Source: Putridiphycobacter sp965230195 (lineage in GTDB: Bacteria; Bacteroidota; Bacteroidia; Flavobacteriales_D; Crocinitomicaceae). From it: a stretch of 64,000 nt of DNA. Made by a program: the position numbers and the translations under genes. Numbering within the stretch: position 1 is the first letter of the stretch; each line of letters begins with the position of its first letter. Below the pieces are notes generated by a model. That model searched no databases. It was not told the DNA's origin and saw nothing but the letters and a program-made list of their open reading frames with translations. Of the stretch, positions 1-11,221 are shown one piece after another. The DNA lies in assembly GCA_965230195.1 (NCBI GenBank), contig OZ245997.1, forward strand, positions 6,200,001 through 6,264,000. The letters run 5' to 3'.

Positions 1-1
1 A

Positions 2-3000
2 ACATCAACCACAACAATTACTGATGCAATGGTCAGAGATGGTCAGTTTGCCTCAAATAATTTTGGTGGCCAGAACAAAATGAATGTTGATTTTCAGTTT
101 GGTCAACAGGTTTCTACAGTATCACGGACGTTTATCAAATTTGATCTTAGCTCAATACCAACCAATGCCATCATTACAGCTGCAACACTCAATCTGACAC
201 CACAAATTATTAATAATGGTCAAAACCATCCTATATATGTAGAACGTGTTAATGGAGGACCATGGACAGAAGGAGGGATTAATTGGAATAACCAGCCAGG
301 TTCAACAGATCAGTTATCATTTACCCATCAACAAACCTCTGACCCGAACCTGCATCAATTTGATGTGATGGACCATGTACAGCATATGACCTATTACCCA
401 AGCCTTAACGAAGGCTGGAAAATTCAACTTCAACAGGAAAATGGGACAACAAATTTTGGAATGATTTACCATTCGTCTGAAGCTAATAATACCACAAAAA
501 GACCTACACTTACTATTTCCTATGTTTTACCCTTAACAGCCACAACAACCATTACACATTGCACGGCCGGAAATACTGATGGTACTTTAAGCACAACCAT
601 TACAGGAGGAGGGCCAATTACAACAAACGACATCAGGATTTATGAGGTGGTACGGGACCCTAATCAAAGGGCTAAAGCTACATTAACTTATATCTCAACA
701 GCCAATTTAAATTACACTCCATCCACAGGGATTTGTACAGCAAATAACCTGGCACCGGGGATATACCTGATGCGTGTATATGACCCACTTTACCTCCAAA
801 ACTCAGATACCAGACACATTCTATATAAGCAATTTCTGGTTGGAAGAGAAGGGGAAACAACAAAAGGAATTTTAATGGCACATCATGGCTATAATAAACA
901 CATGATGATTGAGAGGGATGAATCCGGTTCCCAAAACCCGACTGACAAAGCCAACAAAAATTACTATGAAAATAACGGTTATTTTGACTTACTAATTGCA
1001 GATATTCCAGGTGACCGGGAAGCTGCAGCACTATTTCATTATGATGTTGATTTTGACAATCAGTTAAAATTTACCAAATCAATATTTTACGGACCTAGTT
1101 GGGGAGGTTTCTACAGACACCATCAATCCTCAAACGCAGTCAATTATTCTATTATTACTTCCGATTGGGAAATGAAACGTGTAACATGGAATACAAGGCC
1201 AAGTATTGATATCAATCGGCAAATTAATATACCAACCACCACGACCATTGGATTTGATCCTAATAATATAGATACAGTTGCTATAGATTCATTTATTAAC
1301 TATTGGCAAGCCAACCCCACTCAAAACTTTGGCTTTGAAGTAGCAATGGCTTCTTATAACAATCCGCAAATGGCACTTAGAGGATATTTCCCAAACCATA
1401 ATAACAGGACTTTTTTAGAACTCGAATTTACTGTGAAAGCACCGGTAGAAACAATTTTTGATGAAGAAACAGCTACCGGAACACTAACCGTAAATGCACC
1501 ATCTGGTCATCCATTACCATATAAATATTTGATTAGCTATGAGTCATTACCAGATTTAAATACATTGTGGCAAAGTGTTAAGGATTCCATTCCTGTTGAC
1601 AGCCTGACTTTTTTTGCAGGTAATGTACAAACTACCGATTTCACATTTGAAGGCCTGGACCCAGCCCATTATTATGTTGGTGTATATGATAATACAGGTG
1701 CTAAGATTATGGACGGAGAAGGTTTTATAGCACCACCGATCAATTTACTAAACAATACCAATATATCAGTTACAGATGGTGTCATAGCGAGGGGAAGTAG
1801 TAGTACAAATGGTACGGCCATGTTGGATGGTTTAATTAGAAGTAGTGAAAATGGCGGTTTTGAATTTGAAGTTCAGTCGATTGGGAATATGACTGTGGGC
1901 TTTAATAATCTTGCTGATCAATTACCGCAAACCGGAGCGGATATGGAATTTGGGATATCGGTTTTTAGTGATGGGACTTATGACTTGATCCGAGGAAACA
2001 CTATTTTGTATGAAGGTTCAATAAATGTCGGTAGTGATTTTAAATTACTTAAACAGAACAATAAAGTACATTATTATGTGGATGGGGTAGAAGTATTCGT
2101 AGAGGAGGTATACCTTAATGATGCATCAGACCTCACAGGAACTATCATTATTGCTGATGGGTTAGCTGCGTTGGACCATTTAGTAAAGTTTGAAGTTTTA
2201 AAAGTACCATTAAGGCCAATGCATGCCCACGTTTTCAATCCTGAATGTGATGAAAATATTGGCAGAGTGCAGGTCGGCATATCTAAACCTGAATATTATG
2301 GTGGAACCGGAACTTATATCGTTAGAGATGTCGTAACCGGATTGGTTGCAAAAACAGGAAGTATCAGCGAGCTTTATACGGGAATTGAATTGGCAGTTGG
2401 TGAGTATAGATTAGAATACACTTACACGGTTGGTGGATCAACTTATATTTGGTCGGAGTATTTTGATATTGGACATCCTATTTTCTGGGATTTATTAAAC
2501 CCTAATTTCACTGCAGAAGGTGGAACAGTAAATACCATTACTTCAAATGATTATTTTGATTTTGGTTTAGCACTTAGTCAAAATGAATTGCCCGAAGGGG
2601 AAGATGGCTGGGTATCTTTTAATGCAAAATTCATTGAAATGTACCCACCACCAGGTGGACCTTATTATGCGGTTCCAAGTCGGGTCAAGTTTCAACTTAT
2701 TGATGAAACTTCGAGCCCTAAAGTGGCCATCAATATGCAAAGTATGGGACTTGGTTTGATAAACAAGTATGTTTGGGCAGTAGACGCTTCTGGAGCAACA
2801 GTTGGTACACCATTTACCACCTATAGAACAGGTGAGTTTAAAATCAGAAGGGATGGTGCTAATTTTGAAACTTATTTCAATAATAGTTTAACACCTTTCG
2901 CCACCTTACCAGCAACAGGTTCAGGAAACTTTAAAGCATTAGCTTATGGCAGAGGGGCTTCTATTTTTGATTCTTATGCCTCATTTTGTTATGGACTTAC

Positions 3001-3364
3001 TACTTCGAAACAGTGTGCCCATCTGGATTATGAGTTAGATGGTAATTATTATGTGACTAATAATGGAAGGTTCTGCTTTGTATACAACGAAGAGTATAAT
3101 GATCCAAATGTGGAGTTAAACATTTATAATCAATCAGGTGTTTTAGTGGCCACTGAAGCCACTTTTGACCTGCCTGATCTGATCCATGGCCAAAACAGAT
3201 TGGTACTTGATTTTACTGATGACGGTTATTGTCTGGTAACAGGCTTTTATACTCTGGAAGTAATCAATGACAAGAACGAGAAATTTTATCTGAGATTCTA
3301 TAATGATTATTCTGGCTGTGGTGGTTACGAAGCAGAACCAGGTGACATTTTTAAACCAGAGTAA
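2..3364 (+). CDS. DNRLRE-domain secreted surface protein, 5' end outside the window
   Basis: The reading frame is open back to base 2, and the residues before the first ATG (base 29) already continue a domain, so this is the 3' part of a longer gene. Numbering from that ATG, about residues 1-165 form a DNRLRE domain: a D-x-x-V-R-D-G start, then FIKFDLSSIP, WTEGGINWNNQPG and a closing beta strand. A second, more diverged copy lies at about 330-470 (WEMKRVTWNTRPS). The rest is beta-rich with a laminin-G-like stretch around 580-730 and no obvious T9SS tail. DNRLRE domains are thought to be surface fibre modules in large secreted Bacteroidota proteins that also carry RHS repeats. It is the first visible member of the RHS operon and is followed within 13 bp by the Skp-like gene. 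Its function is inferred only from domain and context. Confidence 0.8.
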   Translation, partial: TSTTTITDAMVRDGQFASNNFGGQNKMNVDFQFGQQVSTVSRTFIKFDLSSIPTNAIITAATLNLTPQIINNGQNHPIYVERVNGGPWTEGGINWNNQPGSTDQLSFTHQQTSDPNLHQFDVMDHVQHMTYYPSLNEGWKIQLQQENGTTNFGMIYHSSEANNTTKRPTLTISYVLPLTATTTITHCTAGNTDGTLSTTITGGGPITTNDIRIYEVVRDPNQRAKATLTYISTANLNYTPSTGICTANNLAPGIYLMRVYDPLYLQNSDTRHILYKQFLVGREGETTKGILMAHHGYNKHMMIERDESGSQNPTDKANKNYYENNGYFDLLIADIPGDREAAALFHYDVDFDNQLKFTKSIFYGPSWGGFYRHHQSSNAVNYSIITSDWEMKRVTWNTRPSIDINRQINIPTTTTIGFDPNNIDTVAIDSFINYWQANPTQNFGFEVAMASYNNPQMALRGYFPNHNNRTFLELEFTVKAPVETIFDEETATGTLTVNAPSGHPLPYKYLISYESLPDLNTLWQSVKDSIPVDSLTFFAGNVQTTDFTFEGLDPAHYYVGVYDNTGAKIMDGEGFIAPPINLLNNTNISVTDGVIARGSSSTNGTAMLDGLIRSSENGGFEFEVQSIGNMTVGFNNLADQLPQTGADMEFGISVFSDGTYDLIRGNTILYEGSINVGSDFKLLKQNNKVHYYVDGVEVFVEEVYLNDASDLTGTIIIADGLAALDHLVKFEVLKVPLRPMHAHVFNPECDENIGRVQVGISKPEYYGGTGTYIVRDVVTGLVAKTGSISELYTGIELAVGEYRLEYTYTVGGSTYIWSEYFDIGHPIFWDLLNPNFTAEGGTVNTITSNDYFDFGLALSQNELPEGEDGWVSFNAKFIEMYPPPGGPYYAVPSRVKFQLIDETSSPKVAINMQSMGLGLINKYVWAVDASGATVGTPFTTYRTGEFKIRRDGANFETYFNNSLTPFATLPATGSGNFKALAYGRGASIFDSYASFCYGLTTSKQCAHLDYELDGNYYVTNNGRFCFVYNEEYNDPNVELNIYNQSGVLVATEATFDLPDLIHGQNRLVLDFTDDGYCLVTGFYTLEVINDKNEKFYLRFYNDYSGCGGYEAEPGDIFKPE

Positions 3365-3377
3365 AAAATTGAAGATT

Positions 3378-3887
3378 ATGCAAAAAATAACATTGACAAT
3401 TAGTGTACTGTCTCTTATTGGTGTGATGATGCTATTATTCACCAATAAAAAGGATACAGCCTATTTTTTAAGTGCCGAAGTGTACAATCAATTTGACTAT
3501 AAACTGGAACTGGAAGGGGAATTGAAGGTCAAGGAAAACAAGATGAAGAGTACTTTGGATAGTTTAGAAAATGACCTGAAACTGTCATATGAGCATTTAA
3601 AAAGTATTACTCCAACCGAAGACCAATTGATTGCCTATGAACGTAGTCAGCGCTACTTTCTGAATTACAAAGAAAAGGAGGAAGAAAAGTATGCGGAATT
3701 GGCGCAGACTTATTACCAACAAATTTGGGACAGAATAAACGATTTTGTAAAGGAATACGGTCAGGAAAATGACATGGCATACATTTTTGGTGCTAACGGA
3801 GATGGTTCTTTAATGTATGCGAATGAATCAGAAGATATCTCAGAACCTTTAATTGAATACATCAATCAAAAATACAATGGCAGTTAG
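3378..3887 (+). CDS. OmpH/Skp-like periplasmic chaperone
   Basis: 169 residues. The start at 3378 is chosen because it gives an N-terminal hydrophobic export segment (ISVLSLIGVMMLLF); a longer frame overlaps the preceding gene. A charged helical coiled-coil section covers about residues 30-120, followed by YIFGANGDGSLMYANES, which matches the conserved end of Bacteroidota OmpH-family proteins. Skp/OmpH proteins hold unfolded outer-membrane or exported polypeptides in the periplasm. Here the gene sits between giant secreted proteins, so it is probably a dedicated chaperone for this operon and not the housekeeping copy normally found near bamA. It overlaps the next gene by 11 bp. Confidence 0.8.
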   Translation: MQKITLTISVLSLIGVMMLLFTNKKDTAYFLSAEVYNQFDYKLELEGELKVKENKMKSTLDSLENDLKLSYEHLKSITPTEDQLIAYERSQRYFLNYKEKEEEKYAELAQTYYQQIWDRINDFVKEYGQENDMAYIFGANGDGSLMYANESEDISEPLIEYINQKYNGS

Positions 3888-4485
3888 GAGAGGATATATT
3901 TTATTAATTAGTGTTGTCTTGTTTTTAACGGGCTGTTCTCAGGCGTTGGATCATAAGGCCTATATGGCTTATGTCTCTAATCCTGAAAATGGTCTGGTAA
4001 AAACACGAACGGTTGGTGATTTTGAAGTATCCGTCCGTTATGAGCCGGCTGATTTTATTATTGCCGGAGAACAGGAAAAGGGCTCCGTTGATTCGGAATT
4101 TAAGTCATCTGCACATGAATTTGAGCATTTCCAGTTTAGAATTAAACTTAAACAAGGGGGCAATATTTTGAATTATAAGTCCACCTCAATGATTAACCAA
4201 AATAGCAGGATCAACCATTTTAGTTTTAATGCCCGTCAGGACTTCAAGATAATTTCAGGTGGGAAAGCCTACCCTTGTAAGTTGACTTATTATTCCAGAA
4301 ACTATAACCTCACACCAACAGTCGATATTTCATTGGTTTTTGATCGTATACCACTCGCTGATGATTGGCAATTGGTTTATACTGATCAACAATTTGATCT
4401 GGGCAGAATAAAATTTTTACTAAAGCAAAACCACCTTGCCGATTTACCAACATTAAAAACAAAACAAGATGAAGTTGATTCATAA
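3877..4485 (+). CDS. Lipoprotein of unknown function in the RHS operon
   Basis: 202 residues from the ATG at 3877; a TTG 24 bp upstream would spoil the signal peptide. The start gives a lipoprotein signal with lipobox LTGC (Cys at about residue 20). The mature part is mixed alpha/beta and I recognise no domain in it. It overlaps the upstream Skp-like gene by 11 bp and the downstream 2250-residue gene by 17 bp, so translation is probably coupled. By position it may help anchor or export the large RHS-operon proteins, but this is inference. Confidence 0.75.
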   Translation: MAVRRGYILLISVVLFLTGCSQALDHKAYMAYVSNPENGLVKTRTVGDFEVSVRYEPADFIIAGEQEKGSVDSEFKSSAHEFEHFQFRIKLKQGGNILNYKSTSMINQNSRINHFSFNARQDFKIISGGKAYPCKLTYYSRNYNLTPTVDISLVFDRIPLADDWQLVYTDQQFDLGRIKFLLKQNHLADLPTLKTKQDEVDS

Positions 4486-7400
4486 GATAAGACGAAGTTA
4501 TTTCACAAAGGGACTGGCTATGCTGGTAGCCTTAAACATGTTGTTTGAAATCATTTGGCCAACAGCGGCTATGGCATTGACATCCGGGCCATCACAGCCT
4601 GAAGTACAATCGTTTGAACCTGTGGAAACAACAGATATGGTGAACATGTTTACCGGTGACTTTACCTATAATTTACCGGTTATTCATTTACCGGGGCCTA
4701 ATGGAGGTTACCCTATTAACCTGGCCTATCATGGTGGTATCGGAATGGATCAGGAAGCTTCCTGGGTTGGTTTAGGCTGGAATATTAATGCCGGGGCCTT
4801 AGTCAGAAATGTTCGCGGTTTTGCAGATGACTATAATGGAGATACATTGATAACCAAAGTTGACATGAAAGACAATGTCACTGTGGGGTTAAGGTATGGT
4901 ATTGGAACTGAAATTGTCGGAGGAGATCCTCAATTGTCTTATAACACCTCTGTCAGGTATAATAACTATAAGGGGTTCGCACTGTCTGCAGGTATTGGAG
5001 TACCTTTAGGAGGGGCTCCTAATTTTCAAATGGGACTTTCATTGGATTCTGAAACAGGATTAGGATTATCTGTCAGTATGACGATTGACGGTGAATTTGA
5101 TGACAGAACAAAAAACACTTACGGTCTGTCCTATAGCAATGAAGGCATGGGTGTATCCTTTTCAAGAAGTCATTCTTTGAAATATGGTGAATATACAGAG
5201 AAAAAGGTGGTAGGTGTTGCCTCTAAAATGATGAGGTATGAAAGTAAAACCCATAACCTGAATGATAAAGTATCTGCTGGTAGTTCAGGGCTGGGCTTTT
5301 CAGCTAGTACACATGCTCCGGTTATAAGCATGTCATCATATACTGATAATTTAGATGTGACCATAAAGTGGGGTACCGGTGTAGCTCCTGTATTTTTAAA
5401 TCATAGTGGTTCAGGCTTTTTTAATATTCAGGCTATGGACCCGTTCATTAAGGGAAAAGACCTTGGCAAGAAGGTTTATGGTTTTGAAAATTACCAATCA
5501 GCTTCTAAGTACGATCTTTTAGACTTCAGCCGAGAGAAAGACGGAACCATTACCCCAATGACCCCTAATTTACCAACTGCCCAGCTCACATACGACATTT
5601 ATAACGTTTTGGGTCAGGGAATCAATGGTTCTTTTCGTCCGTTCAGAACAGATGTTGGTCGTGTTCATGACCCATATATAAAAAATCCCATTGGAGGAAT
5701 AAGTGTGGCTTTTGACATTGGAACCTCACATGTTGGTCTCGGTGGTACAGTTACAATGGGAAGCAGTATACAGCAACCCTGGGATTATAAAAACAACTGG
5801 TCAACAGCATTTTATTTTAAAGATAATATGGAACAGGGAACCTCTTATAAATATAAAGATCAGGAACGTGTTTATTACCGTATGCATGGCGATAAATCAA
5901 CTTTTGATTTGGCCGAATTGGATTTTATAGGAGGGACTGATGCTGTGCAATCAGAGGTTCACAGTGAAATTATGGATAAGGTTGATCGTCTGTTGGTGCC
6001 TTCAGCTATTAAAAGTGACCGGTTTATTGAAACTGTTGGTTCAGATGGTTTGGAGAAACGTGTACCAAGAAATACATTGATTCATAAATTTAGAAACGAA
6101 GAACTTAGTAATTTATACGATAATGAAAGAATATCAAATCCTGGTGATTTGGCAGGACACCATGATATTACCGAAACTTCGATCTTTTATTATGATTGGT
6201 CCGCACGGCAAGAATGGTTACCGGCTTCCGGTACCAGTCCGTCTGATCCTGATCAGTTTCTTGACCGGCAAACCCGTGGAGAAAATAATAATGCAATAGG
6301 TCACCATAATGGGGCATATAAGGTGTTAAATCAGGACGGACAGTACTATGTTTATGGTTTACCCGCCTATAATGTCAAAGAGGTTGAAACTATGTTTTCA
6401 GCAGACGCTTCCAAAAAATCTGAAGCCACGGCCCAGACTTCTGCTTATGTGGACTTTGAAGTGGAATTAGATGAGGTTAAATATAAGAATAGTGGTACAG
6501 ATAAATACCTCAATAAAAAAACCAAACCACCTTATGCCCATTCCTATTTATTGACTTCAATTTTAGGAGCAGACTATGTGGATATTGATGATAACGGACC
6601 TACAGATGATGATTTAGGGTATTGGGTAAAAATGGATTATGTTAAATATGCTGATGACTATAAATGGCGGGCACCATTCAATGGGGCGCAATATAGTGCG
6701 GGAGCATTAACTACAGAAGCTGATGATAAAGGATCATATGTATATGGAGAAAAAGAACTGTGGTATGTGTCACGAATGGAAACCAAAACTCATGTTTTAG
6801 TGTTTGAATTAGAAGAGCGACGGGATAATATGGAGGCGGCTAAAGAGCTTAGTACCTTTACTGATGGTATGGGTACCAGGGGGGGATTATATTTGGAAAA
6901 AATCAGTTTATACCTGAAGGAAGATTACTATAATAATGGTGCTGAAGATGCCATTCCATTAAAAGAGGTCCATTTTCAATATGATTATTCCCTATGTGGC
7001 AATGTTAAAAATAATGATGAAGGAACAGATTTACCAACATCAATTATTGATAATGCCGATAAAGGAAAATTAACATTAAAGAAATTGTGGTTCACTTATG
7101 AAGGCAGTACAAAAGGCGCCATGCGACCTTATACTTTTAATTATTATAATGAACCTGTATTAGGTGAAACACCAGTAACATACCATGAGTTTAAATATGA
7201 TCGTTGGGGGAACTATAAACCTGATGGGAATACGTTTGATCATAAGTATTTACCATATGTCAGTCAGTTAGAGAGCCAGACACAATCTGATGCAAATGCG
7301 TCGACCTGGTCGTTAAAAACAATTCACTTACCATCAGGTGGCCAGATTGAAATGACATATGAGGCAGATGACTATGCTTATGTTCAAAATGAAGTAGCCA

Positions 7401-10400
7401 CACAGATGATGAAAATCACTAAAGTGAATGAATTAACGGATAATAATACACTTTACGATTATGATGTGGGTAATACTAACGATTTTGATGACCCTAGGGC
7501 GAGAAGAGTTTATTTTGAACTGGAAACGCCAATTCCTTTAAGTGGATATTCTGATGCACAATATGCTGAGGAAATTTACAGAGCTTATATTGATAAATTG
7601 GTAATTGATGGTAAGGGAGATCGAAATCTGTATTTCAAAAATTATACGCAGCTCAGAGCAGATGAAGAGGGAAGCTACGATTATGTATCAGGATATGTAC
7701 CGATTGAAAATTATGACGAAGATGATATTTGGGTTTTAAATCATGACGGCTCAACCTATTACAAATACGGAATTGACCCCGGATCTTCCTCACCTGATGG
7801 CTACACAAGGGGATTCCTGACCATAAAACGACATGTCAGAAAATCGGATTATAATGAAACTACAGGTAAAGTAGAACATACTTATTCCAAAAAATATCAT
7901 CCTTTCGCTCTGGCGGGTTGGCAACATATGAAATTGAATGATCCTTTGATGTTAACGACTCCGGCAGGCATTAATCTTGATGACAATACAGAAAGTGGGA
8001 AAGGGGTTAAGGCTGAAATAGTGTCTTCTTTGTTGGGATTTATACCTCAAACCATACAAATGTTTACAGGGTTGTGGAAGTACTGTTATAAGAAACGATT
8101 TGCCAGAAGAATCAAAATAGGAGGAGAATCTGTAATTAGATTGACAACACCTGATCGTCGAAAAATTGGAGGAGGTCAACGGGTTAAACAAATTAAAATG
8201 GTTGACAATTGGAACACATTTAGTGGAGAAACCAATGTTGAAACCGGAATAGAATATACTTATACGAAAACAGATGAAAAAACCGGGAAATTGATTAGTA
8301 GTGGTGTAGCACAGTACGAACCAACCCATGGAGGTGATGAAATCGCATTACGCTATCCAAAATATTACGTGGATAACCCACCTTTTAAAGCTAAAAACCA
8401 TGCCTATTTCGAATATCCGGCTAACGAGAGTTATTTTCCTTCGCCAACTGTTGGGTATAGCAATGTTGAGGTAAAATCCATGAATACCAGAATACAAATG
8501 GAGGCTGCAGCGGATGGAGGAGATCCCGGGGGGATTAGTACAAAGGGGATTACAGCATATGAATTTTACACAGCAAAAGACTTCCCGGTTATTGTGGAAG
8601 AAACAGATATTATTAAGGCCAAATTTAATGTGCCCATTCCAATCCCTTTTATCGGTCGATTTGAGCGGAAAAAAATTAAAGCAACACAAGGTTACAAAAT
8701 AGAGTTAAACGATATGCATGGACGAATGAAGTCGATAAAAACCTTTGGATTAAATGCAGACTATACCCAAAGTGACTTCCTCACATCATCTACAGAGTAC
8801 ATCTATAATGCGAATACAGAGTATACTATGTCTTATAATAAGTATTATAAAAAACAGGTGTCGCGTTTAATTAATGAGGTGGAAACGTTAGATCATGATC
8901 ATATTTCTGAGACGCCTTCAACTACTACCAGAAAGGTTGGAATCGAATATGACTTTTTTACGGATCAACGGCAAAGTAAGTCAAGTACCACCACAGCTGG
9001 AGCACATGGAAATGTTGATGTTACTTTAGTTGGTATTCCATTACCTGGTGTCTGGCCGGCATTTAGTTCTGTTAAACGAGATATGAAAACGTTTACAACC
9101 AATAAAATCATCTTTAAATCAGGTCTGGTATCAGAGGTACATAGATATGACGGAAGGGCGAGAGTGGTGACCAAAAATGAGGTTTATGATGCTCAAACAG
9201 GCAGACCGATTATTACTTCCATCAATAATGAATTTGAAGATCAGATTTATAATTATTCTCATCCGGCTCATTGGGAATATGACCAGATGGGCGGCGCCTA
9301 TAAAAACATCAATTTAGAGTTTGAAGCAAAAATAGTTGACAAGTACAGTGGTTCAGGTTTAACAATGCAATTTATTATGGAATCAGATGATGTTGTTATT
9401 GATCAATTGGTTTCGGGAGATGAATTGATGGGAAGTTATTACCGGATTGATGGTAAATTTGATCGTCATTTTACGGCCACCTATCTTAAAGAAAAGGATA
9501 ATAACGAAGGCATAGTTTATATCGATAATCTTAAATTACCGGCTAACGATCATGGAGAGTTTTTACTTGGTCATCAAGATTCTTTATGTGTATTTAAAGT
9601 AATTCGATCCGGAAGAAGAAACCATGTTTTTACAGATGCAGGACAAATTGTTTCGAAAGATTTAATGGTAAATAGTAACGGTTACAGTACAGCCAGATAT
9701 GCTGATGATATTTCTGTAACTGAGGATATAGCAGGAGATCCTGTAACACATACTGTCAAAAGAACTTACTTCAATAATATTTTAAGCTCCACGGCAGTAG
9801 TATTCAGAAATGAGTGGGAGAATTTAACAGCAGGGAAAAACGCCAATCCTTATGAAACCGGAGAAGCCGGTATATGGCGACCTTATAAGTCGTATACCTT
9901 TGTAGGAGACAGGAATTATGGTGCAAGTGATGCTGTACCGACCATACCAACCGATATCCGGCATAATGGTGAAATGGATAAGGTATATCAATTCAATTGG
10001 CAAATTCCTTTCTTTGAAAAATATGCGCCACAGTGGCAATGGATTAGTGAAATTACTAAATACAGTAAGCATGCCTATGAATTGGAAAATACCGATCGTT
10101 TGGACATTAAATCATCTGCTCTTTATGGCTATAAAGGAAGTGTTGTAGTAGGGATAGGATCCAATGCCGGACACCATGAAATTGGTACAGAAGATTTTGA
10201 AAGACATCCTGCTTTAGGAACCATTAGTGATTCAAATGAGGAGGATGCTTCAGATCATCTGGTATTTTATAATGATGCAGGTGCTGGTTTACCTGAAACA
10301 AAATTTAGTCGTAACTACCGAATTTTATCAGGTAAAGCATTGAGTGCCGGTAAATTTAAACTGGAATTAGAAACTGAAGATGCCATTGCTGTGGGAGACA

Positions 10401-11221
10401 AGATACAGCTCACATTACAGACCAGTAATTATGCCATTGGAGGTAAAAGTGATAACTATATTTTCCATAGTGAGGTGACATCAGTAGTCTACACTATTGA
10501 TGGTCATGCTCTGGTAGAGGTTCAAACAGAACATCATTTTAACCTCGCGGGCACTTATTTATCTCTGCTTGGTTCCGGAACACATGTTTCCGGGAGGGCA
10601 GCCCTTACCAAGTCAACTGAAGTAGACCTGCCGGAAAACCCTGCACCGGATAATAGTACGTCAAACGTAGCATTCGTTAATGGCAAAGCCCATACTGGTG
10701 ATCAATCTATGAGGTTTAGCCACCCGGTATTTTATCCTCAGGTGCAGTTGGACCTGATAAAAGGAAAAACCTATGTATTTAGTGCCTGGGTGAGTAAAGA
10801 TGACACCAGGAAAATCAGTTATTCTGATGTTAATCTTTCGGTACATCAACATGCTGGCGGAATAACCTGGAATTATATTGTAGACTCACCAACTATAAAA
10901 AGAGGAAAAGTAATTGAAGGTTGGCAAAAAATTGAATTTGAATTTACACCAACTGTTCATGATGCCATTATTGGTATACAAATGAGTGGTTCAGGCTATA
11001 CCTATGTTGATGATATCAGAATCAGTCCAAAAACGGGAGGAATAATCACTCATGTTTATGATCCGGTAAACTTTAGGTTAAAAGCAACACTAAACGCAAA
11101 TAATTATGCCACATTCTATTTCTATGATGAAGAAGGTAACCTTCATCTAACAAAACAGGAAACAGAGCGTGGAATACAAACCCTAACCGAAAACAGAGGA
11201 CATATTAAAACAGGAATATGA
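4469..11221 (+). CDS. Giant secreted RHS-companion protein (SpvB/TcB-like N-terminus)
   Basis: 2250 residues. The N-terminus has a positively charged stretch and a hydrophobic export signal ending near residue 37. Residues about 55-115 carry the block TGDFTYNLPVIHLPGPNGG ... LAYHGGIG ... SWVGLGWNINAGA, the hallmark start of Bacteroidota RHS-associated giants and akin to the SpvB/TcB opening. A long beta-rich, Tyr/Asp-rich body follows, resembling RHS/YD shells without regular repeats. About 2070-2185 looks like a carbohydrate-binding beta sandwich (SAWVSKDD ... WQKIEFEFTP ... YVDDIRISP). The last 60 residues carry a YD-like strand (FYFYDEEGNLHLTKQET). It has no toxin tip of its own and probably forms part of a cocoon with the RHS protein downstream, as TcB does with TcC; this is inference. 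The next gene overlaps it by an ATGA. Confidence 0.8.
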   Translation: MKLIHKIRRSYFTKGLAMLVALNMLFEIIWPTAAMALTSGPSQPEVQSFEPVETTDMVNMFTGDFTYNLPVIHLPGPNGGYPINLAYHGGIGMDQEASWVGLGWNINAGALVRNVRGFADDYNGDTLITKVDMKDNVTVGLRYGIGTEIVGGDPQLSYNTSVRYNNYKGFALSAGIGVPLGGAPNFQMGLSLDSETGLGLSVSMTIDGEFDDRTKNTYGLSYSNEGMGVSFSRSHSLKYGEYTEKKVVGVASKMMRYESKTHNLNDKVSAGSSGLGFSASTHAPVISMSSYTDNLDVTIKWGTGVAPVFLNHSGSGFFNIQAMDPFIKGKDLGKKVYGFENYQSASKYDLLDFSREKDGTITPMTPNLPTAQLTYDIYNVLGQGINGSFRPFRTDVGRVHDPYIKNPIGGISVAFDIGTSHVGLGGTVTMGSSIQQPWDYKNNWSTAFYFKDNMEQGTSYKYKDQERVYYRMHGDKSTFDLAELDFIGGTDAVQSEVHSEIMDKVDRLLVPSAIKSDRFIETVGSDGLEKRVPRNTLIHKFRNEELSNLYDNERISNPGDLAGHHDITETSIFYYDWSARQEWLPASGTSPSDPDQFLDRQTRGENNNAIGHHNGAYKVLNQDGQYYVYGLPAYNVKEVETMFSADASKKSEATAQTSAYVDFEVELDEVKYKNSGTDKYLNKKTKPPYAHSYLLTSILGADYVDIDDNGPTDDDLGYWVKMDYVKYADDYKWRAPFNGAQYSAGALTTEADDKGSYVYGEKELWYVSRMETKTHVLVFELEERRDNMEAAKELSTFTDGMGTRGGLYLEKISLYLKEDYYNNGAEDAIPLKEVHFQYDYSLCGNVKNNDEGTDLPTSIIDNADKGKLTLKKLWFTYEGSTKGAMRPYTFNYYNEPVLGETPVTYHEFKYDRWGNYKPDGNTFDHKYLPYVSQLESQTQSDANASTWSLKTIHLPSGGQIEMTYEADDYAYVQNEVATQMMKITKVNELTDNNTLYDYDVGNTNDFDDPRARRVYFELETPIPLSGYSDAQYAEEIYRAYIDKLVIDGKGDRNLYFKNYTQLRADEEGSYDYVSGYVPIENYDEDDIWVLNHDGSTYYKYGIDPGSSSPDGYTRGFLTIKRHVRKSDYNETTGKVEHTYSKKYHPFALAGWQHMKLNDPLMLTTPAGINLDDNTESGKGVKAEIVSSLLGFIPQTIQMFTGLWKYCYKKRFARRIKIGGESVIRLTTPDRRKIGGGQRVKQIKMVDNWNTFSGETNVETGIEYTYTKTDEKTGKLISSGVAQYEPTHGGDEIALRYPKYYVDNPPFKAKNHAYFEYPANESYFPSPTVGYSNVEVKSMNTRIQMEAAADGGDPGGISTKGITAYEFYTAKDFPVIVEETDIIKAKFNVPIPIPFIGRFERKKIKATQGYKIELNDMHGRMKSIKTFGLNADYTQSDFLTSSTEYIYNANTEYTMSYNKYYKKQVSRLINEVETLDHDHISETPSTTTRKVGIEYDFFTDQRQSKSSTTTAGAHGNVDVTLVGIPLPGVWPAFSSVKRDMKTFTTNKIIFKSGLVSEVHRYDGRARVVTKNEVYDAQTGRPIITSINNEFEDQIYNYSHPAHWEYDQMGGAYKNINLEFEAKIVDKYSGSGLTMQFIMESDDVVIDQLVSGDELMGSYYRIDGKFDRHFTATYLKEKDNNEGIVYIDNLKLPANDHGEFLLGHQDSLCVFKVIRSGRRNHVFTDAGQIVSKDLMVNSNGYSTARYADDISVTEDIAGDPVTHTVKRTYFNNILSSTAVVFRNEWENLTAGKNANPYETGEAGIWRPYKSYTFVGDRNYGASDAVPTIPTDIRHNGEMDKVYQFNWQIPFFEKYAPQWQWISEITKYSKHAYELENTDRLDIKSSALYGYKGSVVVGIGSNAGHHEIGTEDFERHPALGTISDSNEEDASDHLVFYNDAGAGLPETKFSRNYRILSGKALSAGKFKLELETEDAIAVGDKIQLTLQTSNYAIGGKSDNYIFHSEVTSVVYTIDGHALVEVQTEHHFNLAGTYLSLLGSGTHVSGRAALTKSTEVDLPENPAPDNSTSNVAFVNGKAHTGDQSMRFSHPVFYPQVQLDLIKGKTYVFSAWVSKDDTRKISYSDVNLSVHQHAGGITWNYIVDSPTIKRGKVIEGWQKIEFEFTPTVHDAIIGIQMSGSGYTYVDDIRISPKTGGIITHVYDPVNFRLKATLNANNYATFYFYDEEGNLHLTKQETERGIQTLTENRGHIKTGI